From: Flavobacterium sp.
Lineage (GTDB): Bacteria; Bacteroidota; Bacteroidia; Flavobacteriales; Flavobacteriaceae
Assembly: GCA_030682755.1 (NCBI GenBank)
Contig: JAUXNR010000197.1
Location: 1 to 9,541 of the forward strand
DNA: 9,541 bases
Reading direction: 5' to 3'
The position numbers were made by a program, and so were the translations under genes. Positions 1 to 7,304 of the stretch are shown in pieces (position 1 is the stretch's first letter; every line of letters starts with the position of its first letter). The notes under the pieces are model-generated. The model was not told the DNA's origin. It ran no database searches and was given only the letters and a program-made list of their open reading frames with translations.

Positions 1-2057
1 TTATCAATGTGCTCCAAACCTTCAATCTTTTTAAAAGGTTGCGGTTTTTTTACAGCATTAAAAAAGTATTCATTTAAAATGGGATAAAGTGTTTCATTAA
101 TTAAAGTGGATTTTCCACTACCCGAAACACCCGTTACGCAAATCAGTTTACCCAATGGAAATTCAACGGTTACGTTTTTTAGATTGTTACCCGTTGCTCC
201 TGATAGTTTTAAAACTTTTCCGTTGCCTTCTCGTCGTTTTTTTGGAATTTCAATTTTCATTTTGCCACTCATGTATTGAGCAGTCATCGTGTTTTCCAAT
301 AACAATTGCTTTGGAGTGCCTTGGCTGATGATTTGTCCGCCAAATCTACCGGCTTTCGGACCGATGTCAATGACCCAATCCGCACGTTCAATCATGTCTT
401 TATCATGTTCCACCACCAAAACAGAATTGCCAATATCTCGAAGGTTTTCCAACGAATTGATCAATCGTTCGTTGTCTCTTTGATGCAATCCAATGCTGGG
501 TTCGTCAAGTATATATAAAACGCCAACCAACTGGGAGCCTATTTGAGTGGCCAACCTGATGCGTTGTGCCTCACCACCTGAAAGTGATTTGGAGCTTCTA
601 TTCAAAGACAAATAATTCAATCCAACATCCATTAAAAATTGCAATCGTGCCCTGATTTCTTTTGTGATTTCGGTGGCAATAGCTCTTTGTTTGTCTGATA
701 ATTGTTCGTCTAATCCCGCAAACCAATGGGTCAATTCTGAAATGTCCATTTGGGATAAATCAGCAATATTTAACTGATTTATTTTAAAATAAAGTGCTTC
801 TTTCTTTAAGCGGGAACCCTGACAATCCGGACAATCAATTTCATCCATGAATTCTTTTGCCCATCTTTTTATGGAATTGGAAGTGCTTTCGTCATGTTGG
901 TTTTTAATAAAATGAGCTATTCCTTCAAACTCAATTTTGTATTCTTTTGTAATGCCTAATGTTTTGGATGCAACAGCAAATTTATCTTTACCGCCATTTA
1001 GAATCATTTCCATCGCTTCTTCAGGAATGGTTTCAATTGGATCGGCATTCGTAAATCCGTATTTCTCTCCAATAGTTTCAAGTTGTTTAAAAATCCAAGT
1101 GTTTTTATATTCTCCCAAAGGAGCAAATCCACCTTGTTTGATGGAAGCTTTCGGATTTGGGATGATTTTTTTGAGGTTGATTTGATTGATGGTTCCCAAG
1201 CCATTGCAACTTTCGCAAGCTCCTTTTGGGGAGTTGAACGAAAAATTATTAGGTTCCGGATTCGGATAAGAAATACCTGAAGTGGGACACATCAAGGTGC
1301 GACTGAAATAACGAACTTCTTGGCTTTCATGTTCAATCACCATCATCACATCATCGCCATGATGCATGGCTGTTTTGATGCTTTCAGCCAATCGCTTATC
1401 GGTATCGTCGTCAGATTCAATTTGCATGCGATCAATAACAATCTCAATGTCGTGTGTTTTGTATCGATCCACTTTCATTCCCGAAACAATATCTTGAATT
1501 TCACCATTCACACGAACTTTTACAAATCCTTGTTTGCCAATTTGTTGGAATAATTCAGCATAATGACCTTTTCTGGAACGTACAACTGGAGCTAAAATAT
1601 TGATGCGTTTTCCGTTGAAACTTTCAATAATCAAATCTTTGATTTGTTCATCAGAATAGGAAACCATTTTTTCTCCGGTGTTGTAACTGTAAGCATCAGC
1701 AGCTCGGGCAAACAACAAACGAAGAAAGTCATATATTTCAGTAATGGTACCAACAGTGGAACGCGGACTTTTACTCGTGGTTTTTTGCTCAATGGCAATT
1801 ACAGGCGATAATCCGTCAATTTTATCAACATCCGGACGTTCTAAACCACCGAGAAATTGTCTGGCATAAGCCGAAAATGTCTCAATATAACGACGTTGTC
1901 CTTCAGCATAAATGGTATCAAAGGCTAATGACGATTTTCCGGAGCCGGAAAGTCCGGTAATAACCACCAGTTTTTCTCTGGGAATGGAAACATCAATGTT
2001 CTTTAAATTGTGAACCCGAGCTCCTAAAACGTCAATAGTTTCATCTAGTTGTTGCAT
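1..2057 (-). CDS. uvrA: UvrA, excinuclease ABC subunit A (partial, C-terminus beyond window)
   Basis: UvrA is the damage-sensing ATPase of nucleotide excision repair; it dimerises, loads UvrB on lesions and acts in the cytoplasm on DNA. The reading frame starts at the ATG at 2057 ([20 protein letters not shown]) and stays open to the left edge, giving 685 codons of an expected 940 or so. Visible in order are Walker A of the first ATPase (GLSGSGKS, residues 35-42), the UvrB-binding/insertion region (about 120-250), zinc module 1 (257-284), the first ABC signature LSGGE (492-496) followed by a Walker B ending in LDEP, and Walker A of the second ATPase (GVSGSGKS, 643-650). The spacing of these motifs matches E. 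coli UvrA closely, so no large insertion or frameshift is apparent. Zinc module 1 reads C257-P-T-S260 and C281-E-S-C284, so one of four expected cysteines is serine. The second signature, second Walker B and second zinc site lie outside the window. Confidence 0.98.
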   Translation of the reverse strand, partial: MQQLDETIDVLGARVHNLKNIDVSIPREKLVVITGLSGSGKSSLAFDTIYAEGQRRYIETFSAYARQFLGGLERPDVDKIDGLSPVIAIEQKTTSKSPRSTVGTITEIYDFLRLLFARAADAYSYNTGEKMVSYSDEQIKDLIIESFNGKRINILAPVVRSRKGHYAELFQQIGKQGFVKVRVNGEIQDIVSGMKVDRYKTHDIEIVIDRMQIESDDDTDKRLAESIKTAMHHGDDVMMVIEHESQEVRYFSRTLMCPTSGISYPNPEPNNFSFNSPKGACESCNGLGTINQINLKKIIPNPKASIKQGGFAPLGEYKNTWIFKQLETIGEKYGFTNADPIETIPEEAMEMILNGGKDKFAVASKTLGITKEYKIEFEGIAHFIKNQHDESTSNSIKRWAKEFMDEIDCPDCQGSRLKKEALYFKINQLNIADLSQMDISELTHWFAGLDEQLSDKQRAIATEITKEIRARLQFLMDVGLNYLSLNRSSKSLSGGEAQRIRLATQIGSQLVGVLYILDEPSIGLHQRDNERLINSLENLRDIGNSVLVVEHDKDMIERADWVIDIGPKAGRFGGQIISQGTPKQLLLENTMTAQYMSGKMKIEIPKKRREGNGKVLKLSGATGNNLKNVTVEFPLGKLICVTGVSGSGKSTLINETLYPILNEYFFNAVKKPQPFKKIEGLEHID

Positions 2058-2073
2058 GATTTTTTGGCAAAAC

Positions 2074-2082
2074 GCAAAGTTA
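2074..2082 (-). promoter_or_regulatory. Bacteroidota-type -7 element of uvrA
   Basis: Read on the minus strand this is TAACTTTGC, a perfect match to the Bacteroidota -7 consensus TAnnTTTG. It would place transcription start near 2072, leaving a leader of about 15 bases before the ATG at 2057. No convincing -33 TTG element is seen at the usual distance, and there is no Shine-Dalgarno sequence, which is common in this phylum. The assignment rests on motif and position only. Confidence 0.6.
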
Positions 2083-2120
2083 CACTTTTAACAGTAAGAT
2101 TTATACAGACAGATAAGAAG

Positions 2121-2137
2121 AATTTGTTAAACAATTT
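2121..2137. repeat. Palindrome TTGTT-A-AACAA in the divergent uvrA promoter region
   Basis: The core TTGTTAAACAA at 2124-2134 is a perfect 5-bp inverted repeat around a central A at 2129. Adding the flanks AA and TT at 2121-2122 and 2136-2137 gives 7 of 8 paired positions. It sits between the two divergent -7 elements, two bases upstream of the rightward one, so it is placed like an operator. The AT-rich context makes chance occurrence quite possible. Confidence 0.3.
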
Positions 2138-2156
2138 CTATTTTTGAAAAAAATAG
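2138..2156. repeat. 8-bp inverted repeat CTATTTTT-GAA-AAAAATAG overlapping the promoter
   Basis: CTATTTTT (2138-2145) and AAAAATAG (2149-2156) are exact inverted copies separated by three bases. The left arm contains most of the -7 element of the rightward gene. The right arm falls on the predicted first bases of its transcript, so a complete RNA hairpin would not form. A protein-binding site is possible; low-complexity A/T sequence is the alternative. Confidence 0.3.
2139..2146 (+). promoter_or_regulatory. Bacteroidota-type -7 element for the gene at 2178
   Basis: TATTTTTG matches TAnnTTTG exactly. Start of transcription would be near 2149, about 29 bases before the ATG at 2178. A TTTG at 2123-2126 is too close (12 bases) to serve as a normally spaced -33 element, so only the -7 half is supported. 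Confidence 0.5.
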
Positions 2157-2177
2157 CAATACAAAAAATTAAAAGAC

Positions 2178-2699
2178 ATGAAATTATTAGGAATAGGTTC
2201 TAGATTAAAACATGCAGAATACGGATTAGGCGTTGTAACAAATGTTACTTCAAAACATTATTGGGTAACTTTTATTGAAAATGGACTCGAAACCATTGAA
2301 ATTGACAGTGAATTTGAAGTGATTGAAGCGTTGGAAGATGAAGTAGATTCAGTTAGTTTTTATGATGTGGAACGCTCCTTAAAAAACATTTTACAAAAAT
2401 GGTCAGACGCATCACAAGTCGTTCCCATTGCTGATAAATGGAAAGGCGGAAAGTTAATCATGGAACCCGGAACGGCAACTCAAAGTAAAGAAGTGCCCAT
2501 TGATACCTTTTTTCATAAAATTACAATGGTTCGCGACAGAATCAGAGTGATGGAACAAAAGATAAATTCAAGTAATTTAGACGAAGCCGAAAAAATTGAC
2601 TTGCAACAATATATCACCAGAATTTATGGTAGTTTAACCACGTTTAATGTCTTGTTTAAAAGTACAAGCGATTATTTTGTAGGAGAGAAGAGCAAGTAG
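2178..2699 (+). CDS. Conserved hypothetical protein with N-terminal UvrD/PcrA-like Tudor motif
   Basis: This 173-aa protein has no signal peptide or membrane segment and should be cytoplasmic. Residues 6-42 (IGSRLKHAEYGLGVVTNVTS, then WVTF and NGLETI) follow the pattern G-x-R-[VL]-x-H-x-x-[FY]-G-x-G-V-V ... F-x-x-x-G. That pattern is typical of the Tudor-like domain at the C-terminus of UvrD/PcrA helicases, which contacts RNA polymerase, and of small DUF3553-type domains. A polar linker with a KWKGGKLIMEPG segment (87-98) follows. Residues 107-165 look helical, with charged heptad-like stretches around 118-130, and may mediate oligomerisation. I recall similar proteins in other flavobacteria but no assigned function. 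The ATG at 2178 is chosen because the Tudor-like motif begins at residue 6 and a -7 element lies upstream. The gene is divergent from uvrA, which makes a repair- or transcription-linked role worth considering but does not show it. Confidence 0.85.
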   Translation: MKLLGIGSRLKHAEYGLGVVTNVTSKHYWVTFIENGLETIEIDSEFEVIEALEDEVDSVSFYDVERSLKNILQKWSDASQVVPIADKWKGGKLIMEPGTATQSKEVPIDTFFHKITMVRDRIRVMEQKINSSNLDEAEKIDLQQYITRIYGSLTTFNVLFKSTSDYFVGEKSK

Positions 2700-2760
2700 T
2701 ATTTAGTGTTCAGTTTTTAGTAGACAATCACTGTCTACTAAAAACTGATAACTATCTCCT
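2698..2760. repeat. Heptamer-phased inverted repeat between convergent genes (possible bidirectional terminator)
   Basis: CAGTTTTTAGTAGACA (2711-2726) and TGTCTACTAAAAACTG (2732-2747) are a perfect 16-bp inverted repeat around the loop ATCAC. One more pair (T2710-A2748) and, past a 2-base mismatch, four more (2704-2707 with 2751-2754) extend the stem. The triplet AGT recurs every seven bases at 2698, 2705, 2712 and 2719. ACT recurs every seven bases at 2737, 2744 and 2751, so the whole is built of 7-base units mirrored about 2729. The stop codon of the upstream gene (TAG, 2697-2699) and that of fic (complement of 2752-2754) lie inside the outer units. No run of T follows the stem on either strand, so it is not a textbook intrinsic terminator. 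Its place between convergent genes still favours a role in ending transcription or in blocking read-through antisense RNA. It may also be a dispersed flavobacterial intergenic repeat. Confidence 0.8.
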
Positions 2761-3705
2761 CCTTTTCCTATTCGCCATATAATCTTCAATCGCTTTTTTC
2801 GTGGTAAACCAATTGCGACCTTCTTTGTGGGCGTCAATTTTCCCTTGACGGGCCAATAAACTAATATATTCTTGACCGTATGGCGAATCCGGTTCATTCA
2901 CAATATTGGAAATTTCCTGAAAATCATAATCATTGTCCGGTAATGAACTGAGGTAAATATTTAAAGTTCTTTCCAAAGCCTGACTCATTAACAAAATCAA
3001 TTTTTGATAATTGCCCTGATTGGCTTGATTGAGTGCTTCATAATATTTCTTTCGGTCATTTTTTAAAATGATGGCGGGCGGAAATCCTTTTCGCATCAAG
3101 AGCAAATTCATTGCCAAACGGACTGTTCTCCCATTGCCATCAAAAAAAGGATGGATCCAAACGAGTTTATGATGAAATACAGTAGCCAATTCAATGTCAT
3201 TCAATCCAAGTGGATTGGTATTCACAAAATCAATCAATTCATCCAATAAATCTGAAACTTTAGTAGCATTAGTCGGAACAAAATTGGCTCCGGTAATACG
3301 AACACCTCCATTGCGAATTCTACCTGCAAAATCATCTTCAATCATACGAAGTACCAACCCGTGCAAACTTAAAATATCGATACTTCGCAAAACATACTTT
3401 TCATCAACCAACGTATACAAGTAGTCAATTGCTTTTTCGTGATTTTTAGCTTCAAAATGTTCCCGAAGTGATTTGCCTTTTATAGTGATTCCTTCCTGAA
3501 GCACCATCTGTGTTTCACGCAGTGTCAAGGTATTCCCTTCGATACTATTAGAATTATACGTCCACTCAATAGTTAACGATTCCTTGATTTTTCGCAAAGC
3601 AATAGCCGGTAACGGTCTGCTTTGTTGCAAAACCGCAAGTTTATCATACAATCGTTCAAAAGTTGATTGAAATTCAGTCCGATAAGAGGTATCTATTTTC
3701 CACAT
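2752..3705 (-). CDS. Fic-domain protein, probable AMP transferase, class II (N-terminal inhibitory motif)
   Basis: Fic enzymes typically transfer AMP from ATP to a hydroxyl side chain of a target protein. This 317-aa protein has the complete active-site motif at residues 185-196 (HPFFDGNGRTVR), with catalytic H185, metal-binding D189 and the phosphate-binding GNGR, so it should be active. Upstream, residues 52-57 (SNSIEG) fit the inhibitory motif [S/T]xxxE[G/N]; E56 would block productive ATP binding, defining an autoinhibited class II Fic protein. The flap that positions targets is around 133-150. The C-terminus (about 265-317) resembles an excisionase/MerR-like winged helix, with ARQGKIDAHKEGRNWFTTKK followed by AIEDYM and a basic tail RKRRR, suggesting DNA binding. 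No signal peptide is seen. The ATG at 3705 is supported by a -7 element only eight bases upstream. No separate antitoxin gene adjoins it, as expected when the inhibitor is built in. The target is unknown. Confidence 0.93.
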   Translation of the reverse strand: MWKIDTSYRTEFQSTFERLYDKLAVLQQSRPLPAIALRKIKESLTIEWTYNSNSIEGNTLTLRETQMVLQEGITIKGKSLREHFEAKNHEKAIDYLYTLVDEKYVLRSIDILSLHGLVLRMIEDDFAGRIRNGGVRITGANFVPTNATKVSDLLDELIDFVNTNPLGLNDIELATVFHHKLVWIHPFFDGNGRTVRLAMNLLLMRKGFPPAIILKNDRKKYYEALNQANQGNYQKLILLMSQALERTLNIYLSSLPDNDYDFQEISNIVNEPDSPYGQEYISLLARQGKIDAHKEGRNWFTTKKAIEDYMANRKRRR

Positions 3706-3712
3706 AACCCCA

Positions 3713-3720
3713 CAAAGATA
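3713..3720 (-). promoter_or_regulatory. Bacteroidota-type -7 element of fic, giving a near-leaderless transcript
   Basis: On the minus strand this reads TATCTTTG, an exact TAnnTTTG match. The expected transcription start is near 3710, only about five bases before the ATG at 3705. That suggests a leaderless or nearly leaderless mRNA and a promoter separate from the clc gene upstream. Confidence 0.6.
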
Positions 3721-3725
3721 CTAAT

Positions 3726-3759
3726 TATCGTTCGATAAAAAAAATCAACCTATCCGATA
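3726..3759. repeat. Two TATC/GATA inverted repeats upstream of fic (possible operators)
   Basis: TATCG-TT-CGATA (3726-3737) and TATC-C-GATA (3751-3759) are short inverted repeats sharing the same half-site. Their centres are about 23-24 bp apart, close to two helical turns. The first lies just upstream of the fic -7 element, where a repressor could block polymerase. The Fic protein itself ends in a putative DNA-binding module, so autoregulation is possible. The sites are short and the region is AT-rich. Eight consecutive A at 3737-3744 (T on the minus strand) lie between them but follow no strong hairpin, so I do not call a clc terminator. Confidence 0.3.
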
Positions 3760-3767
3760 TTAACAGA

Positions 3768-5585
3768 TTATTCAATTATAATACTTTTGAGTTTTTCACG
3801 ATACGCTTCAAGCAATGCATTTTTGGAGATAATGCCGATTACTTGGTTGTTTTTAATTACGGGTAAATAATCTGTTTTTGAATTTTCAAATTTTTCCATA
3901 ATGGTTTCTGCTGTTTCATCGTAAGCTACAATTTCTTTTGGAGCCCGCATCACGTCTTTGATTGAAGTGAATTTTACGTGGTAAGGATTAAAAAGATGTG
4001 TCTTTATTTCATCAAATTCAATGATACCTAACAACTGGTTTTTTGCATCAACCACAGGAAAAAGCATTTGGTTGTAGCCCGCAATTTTTGAAGTCAATCC
4101 TTCTAAAGAAGGTTGCAAGGTCAACGTTTGAATCGGACTTTGGATTAATCGGGAAACAGTAATTCCGGATAAAATATTCCGATCACGATCGTCTGTAAAA
4201 ACATCGCCTTTATCGGCCAAGTTTTTAATGTCAAAGGAATGGGGTTCATACCGTTTTGAAATCGCAAAACTGATTGACGAAACAAGCATCAACGGAATCA
4301 TCAAACTGTAACCACTGGTGATTTCTGCAATTAAGAAAATTGCCGTCAACGGTGCATGAAATAAGCCACTTAAAATTCCGGCCATCCCAACCATAGTAAA
4401 ATTGGAAACAGGTAATTTAAAATAGTCAAACATGTTGACAAAAGAAGCTACAAAAAATCCCAAATAGGAACCTACAAATAGGGAAGGAGCAAAATTACCG
4501 CCATTTCCGCCACTGCCCAATGTAATACTGGTGGCATAGACTTTTATTAACATCGTGGCTCCAACAAACAGTAATAATATCCAGGTGTTGTCTTTGAAAT
4601 TTTGTAAAACAGTATTGTCTAAAATCTGTTCGGGATGCAATGATGAAAGTATTTTAATACTGGAATACCCTTCGCCAAACAGCGTTGGAAAAAAGAAAAT
4701 CAATACCGCTAAAATACTTGCACCAAATAACGCTTTTCGGATGGAACCCATTTTCAACTTCTCAAAATAATGTTCAATTTTTCTGAAAGTTCGGGCGTAA
4801 TTTATCGACACAAAACCGGACATAACGCCAAGCAATATGTAAAAGGGTAGGTTGTGATAATCAAATTCTATTTGTCTGCTGAATGTAAGTAAAATATCTT
4901 CTTTCAAAAGAACAGCTGAAACAATAGCTCCCGTGGCTGAGGAAATCATAATCGGTATAAATGCGGTAATACTAACATCCATTAATACCACTTCAATAGC
5001 AAACAAAACCCCTGCAATTGGAGCGTTAAAGGCAGCGGCAATTCCGGCGGCAACACCACAAGCCAAAAGTAATGTTCTGTCCTTATAACTCAACCGGTAG
5101 TTCTGAGCAAAATTACTTCCAAAAGCCGCTCCTGTAATGGTAATGGGCGATTCCAATCCTGCCGAACCTCCCATGCCAACGGTTAACGAACTCGTAATGA
5201 TTTGTGCATACATTTGCTTTTTGGGCATGATGCCCGACTTTTTGGCCACAGCATACATAATTTGAGAAGTGCCTTTCTCTATAGAACCGCCCAAAAACTT
5301 TTTTATCACAAAAGCTGTTAATACAATACCAATGATAGGAAGCGTACTATTACTGTAAGGCAAATGCAAAATGGAATCAATATATTGAGCAAAAACATAA
5401 ACCCAATGGGCAAATGTTTTTAAAAGAATAACCGCCAACGCAGAAGAAATACCCACTAAAAAACAAGCCAAATAAATAAACTGTCTCGGAGAGAGAAATG
5501 TTTTTAAATAAAATAAAAACCCTTCCAACCTTCGAAAGTTTTTCCGAATGAAATTTTTCAGACCTGATTTTTTTGGATTAGGCAT
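3768..5585 (-). CDS. ClC-family chloride channel or Cl-/H+ antiporter with C-terminal CBS pair
   Basis: This inner-membrane protein (605 aa) moves anions through a ClC dimer. Hydrophobic helices span about residues 34-445. The gating-glutamate loop is GSAGLESP (140-147), with E145 in the place of the E. coli external glutamate. The motif AAAFNAPIAGVLFAIEVV (183-200) and the GxFxP-type loop GGNFAP (362-367) are clear. The cytoplasmic tail has two CBS domains, about 473-532 and 541-600, which in relatives bind adenine nucleotides and modulate transport. Three features are unusual. The helix-D GSGIP motif appears as EKGTS (103-107). The first-loop motif lacks the usual GREGP. The position of the internal proton glutamate is V199, as in vertebrate ClC channels. 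Whether it is a channel or an antiporter cannot be settled from sequence. The start at 5585 precedes a cationic N-terminus; ggt ends 33 bases upstream, so co-transcription is likely. Confidence 0.95.
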   Translation of the reverse strand: MPNPKKSGLKNFIRKNFRRLEGFLFYLKTFLSPRQFIYLACFLVGISSALAVILLKTFAHWVYVFAQYIDSILHLPYSNSTLPIIGIVLTAFVIKKFLGGSIEKGTSQIMYAVAKKSGIMPKKQMYAQIITSSLTVGMGGSAGLESPITITGAAFGSNFAQNYRLSYKDRTLLLACGVAAGIAAAFNAPIAGVLFAIEVVLMDVSITAFIPIMISSATGAIVSAVLLKEDILLTFSRQIEFDYHNLPFYILLGVMSGFVSINYARTFRKIEHYFEKLKMGSIRKALFGASILAVLIFFFPTLFGEGYSSIKILSSLHPEQILDNTVLQNFKDNTWILLLFVGATMLIKVYATSITLGSGGNGGNFAPSLFVGSYLGFFVASFVNMFDYFKLPVSNFTMVGMAGILSGLFHAPLTAIFLIAEITSGYSLMIPLMLVSSISFAISKRYEPHSFDIKNLADKGDVFTDDRDRNILSGITVSRLIQSPIQTLTLQPSLEGLTSKIAGYNQMLFPVVDAKNQLLGIIEFDEIKTHLFNPYHVKFTSIKDVMRAPKEIVAYDETAETIMEKFENSKTDYLPVIKNNQVIGIISKNALLEAYREKLKSIIIE

Positions 5586-5602
5586 AGAAGTTCTTTAAAA
5601 CG

Positions 5603-5610
5603 TAAAGATA
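5603..5610 (-). promoter_or_regulatory. Weak -7-like element between ggt and clc
   Basis: The minus strand reads TATCTTTA, one base off TAnnTTTG. A TTG lies 16 bases upstream, slightly closer than usual. It may give clc an internal promoter in addition to transcription from the acpH-ggt side, but a chance match is about as likely. Confidence 0.25.
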
Positions 5611-5618
5611 AAATTTAT

Positions 5619-7304
5619 TTAAAATCCAACAGCTTTGTCATCACCTCTAGAATCGGCTCCGCCTTCCAGTTTCCTATCGGGTAAAACTAAAATGGCATCA
5701 ACTTTTCCAAGTATAGGGGTTTGCTTTTGGTTAACCTTATAAGATTTTGACTTTAAATTTTTGAGAATTTCTTTAGAAAAATTATCAGGCTCAAAAACCA
5801 CTTCATCCGGTAACCATTGGTGATGAAAACGGGGAGCGTCAACAGCTTCTTGCATGCTCATATCAAATTCTATAACATTTAAAATCGTTTGCAAAACCGA
5901 AGTGATAATTGTTGAACCACCTGGTGTTCCTACTACCATAAATAATTGACCGTTTTTTTCAACAATAGTGGGTGTCATAGAACTCAACATTCGTTTTTGT
6001 GGAGCGATGCTGTTGGCATCAGATCCTACCAAGCCAAACATATTAGGTACACCTTGTTTGGCTGAAAAATCATCCATTTCATTGTTGAGAAAAAAACCTA
6101 ATTCGTCACAATACAATTTCGAGCCGTAGGCATCATTGATAGTGGTTGTTGCCGAAACGGCATTTCCATAGGAATCAACAATCGAATAATGTGTCGTTTC
6201 AGTGCTTTCAGAAAAAGTGATAGCTCCGTGAGATACATCAATAGATTTTGTAGCTTTTTCAAAGGAGAAATTAGCCATTCGTTCTTTCAAATAGGTAGCA
6301 TCCAAAAGTTCTTGTATCGGAATTTTTACAAAATCAGGGTCGCCCAAAAAATGATTTCTATCCGCATATGCTCTTCGTTCAGCTTCCACCAAAACTTGAA
6401 TGTAAGATTCAGAATTATGACCCATTTCCTTTAAATTGAATGGTTCAATCATTTTTAAAATTTGACCTAATGTGATACCGCCACTACTTGGTGGTGCCAT
6501 TGAAATAATTTTATAATCCCGATAACTATTCACAATCGGATTACGCCATTTGGCTTCATACAAAGACAAGTCTTCCATAGTAATAATACCCCCTTTGGAT
6601 TGTAAATAATCGACTAATTTTTGAGCCGTTTCACCTTTATAAAATTCATCCCGACCGTTTTTAGCGATGCGTTCCAACGTATTGGCTAAGGCTTCATATT
6701 TAATAGTGTCATTGGTTTTGAAAGGTTGCGAAAATAAAGTTTCAGGCCCATTAGCTTTGATAATGGATCGTCTGTATTTCTGTAATCGTTCTTCTTGTTT
6801 TTGAGTAACCACAACGCCTTTTCGGGCTAAAGCAATAACCGGTTTCAAAATGGTTTCCATGGATAAAGTACCGTATTTTTTATGCACCTCAAAAACGCCG
6901 GCTATCGTGCCCGGAACGCCAACGGCCAAACCGGTTTCGGTGCTTAATCCTTTGATTACATCTCCTTTTTCATCCAAATACATGTATTTTGTTGCGGCTA
7001 ATGGAGCTTTTTCACGATAATCTAAACTTCCGGTTTCGCCGTTGTATTTTCGATACACCATAAAGCCCCCACCGCCAATATTTCCGGCATAGGGATAGGA
7101 AACTGCCAAGGCCAATTCTGTAGCAATCATCGCATCAAAAGCATTACCGCCTTGTTGCATGATTTGAACACCAATTTGAGAAGCTTCCTCACGAGCAGAA
7201 ACCACCATGGCTTTTGAGGTGACTAGACCAGTGGGTTCAACAGTATCCTTTTCTGTTTTGCAACTAAAGAAAACAAGAAATAAAAACAACAAGCATTTTT
7301 TCAT
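5619..7304 (-). CDS. ggt: Gamma-glutamyltransferase, periplasmic lipoprotein
   Basis: Ggt cleaves or transfers the gamma-glutamyl group of glutathione and related peptides in the periplasm. The N-terminus MKKCLLFLFLVFFSC is a lipoprotein signal with C15 as the probable lipidated residue; F and S before it are tolerated in Bacteroidota lipoboxes. The precursor self-cleaves before the catalytic threonine, here T370 in TTHYSIVD, giving chains of roughly 355 and 192 aa after signal removal; the small chain matches the E. coli one in length. Substrate-site motifs are LDYREKAP (R97), NEMDDFS (408-414), PQKRMLSSMTPT (435-446) and GTPGGS (459-464). The stretch 412-435, including GVPNMFGLVGSDAN, corresponds to the E. 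coli lid-loop region, so the lid is present. All key residues are kept, so an active enzyme is expected. Its ATG overlaps the stop of acpH as ATGA, indicating translational coupling. Confidence 0.96.
   Translation of the reverse strand: MKKCLLFLFLVFFSCKTEKDTVEPTGLVTSKAMVVSAREEASQIGVQIMQQGGNAFDAMIATELALAVSYPYAGNIGGGGFMVYRKYNGETGSLDYREKAPLAATKYMYLDEKGDVIKGLSTETGLAVGVPGTIAGVFEVHKKYGTLSMETILKPVIALARKGVVVTQKQEERLQKYRRSIIKANGPETLFSQPFKTNDTIKYEALANTLERIAKNGRDEFYKGETAQKLVDYLQSKGGIITMEDLSLYEAKWRNPIVNSYRDYKIISMAPPSSGGITLGQILKMIEPFNLKEMGHNSESYIQVLVEAERRAYADRNHFLGDPDFVKIPIQELLDATYLKERMANFSFEKATKSIDVSHGAITFSESTETTHYSIVDSYGNAVSATTTINDAYGSKLYCDELGFFLNNEMDDFSAKQGVPNMFGLVGSDANSIAPQKRMLSSMTPTIVEKNGQLFMVVGTPGGSTIITSVLQTILNVIEFDMSMQEAVDAPRFHHQWLPDEVVFEPDNFSKEILKNLKSKSYKVNQKQTPILGKVDAILVLPDRKLEGGADSRGDDKAVGF

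Noticed and set aside
1004..1204. Minus-strand 66-codon frame inside uvrA
   Set aside because: It is another frame of the same strand; the uvrA frame through this region reads as normal UvrA sequence, so this is not a frameshifted piece.
289..1553. Several plus-strand open frames of 60-80 codons (for example 289-483, 937-1185, 1320-1553)
   Set aside because: They lie antisense to uvrA, which has an uninterrupted, motif-rich frame; their products show no recognisable domain or credible upstream signals.
2703..2897. Minus-strand 64-codon frame overlapping the end of fic
   Set aside because: Out of frame with the Fic protein, whose winged-helix-like C-terminus continues through the region to its own stop.
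3737..3767. T-run on the minus strand after clc as an intrinsic terminator
   Set aside because: Eight T residues are present, but no stable stem precedes them; the best pairing is four A/T-rich base pairs.
3194..4770. Plus-strand frames 3194-3424 and 4555-4770
   Set aside because: Antisense shadows of fic and clc with no independent support.
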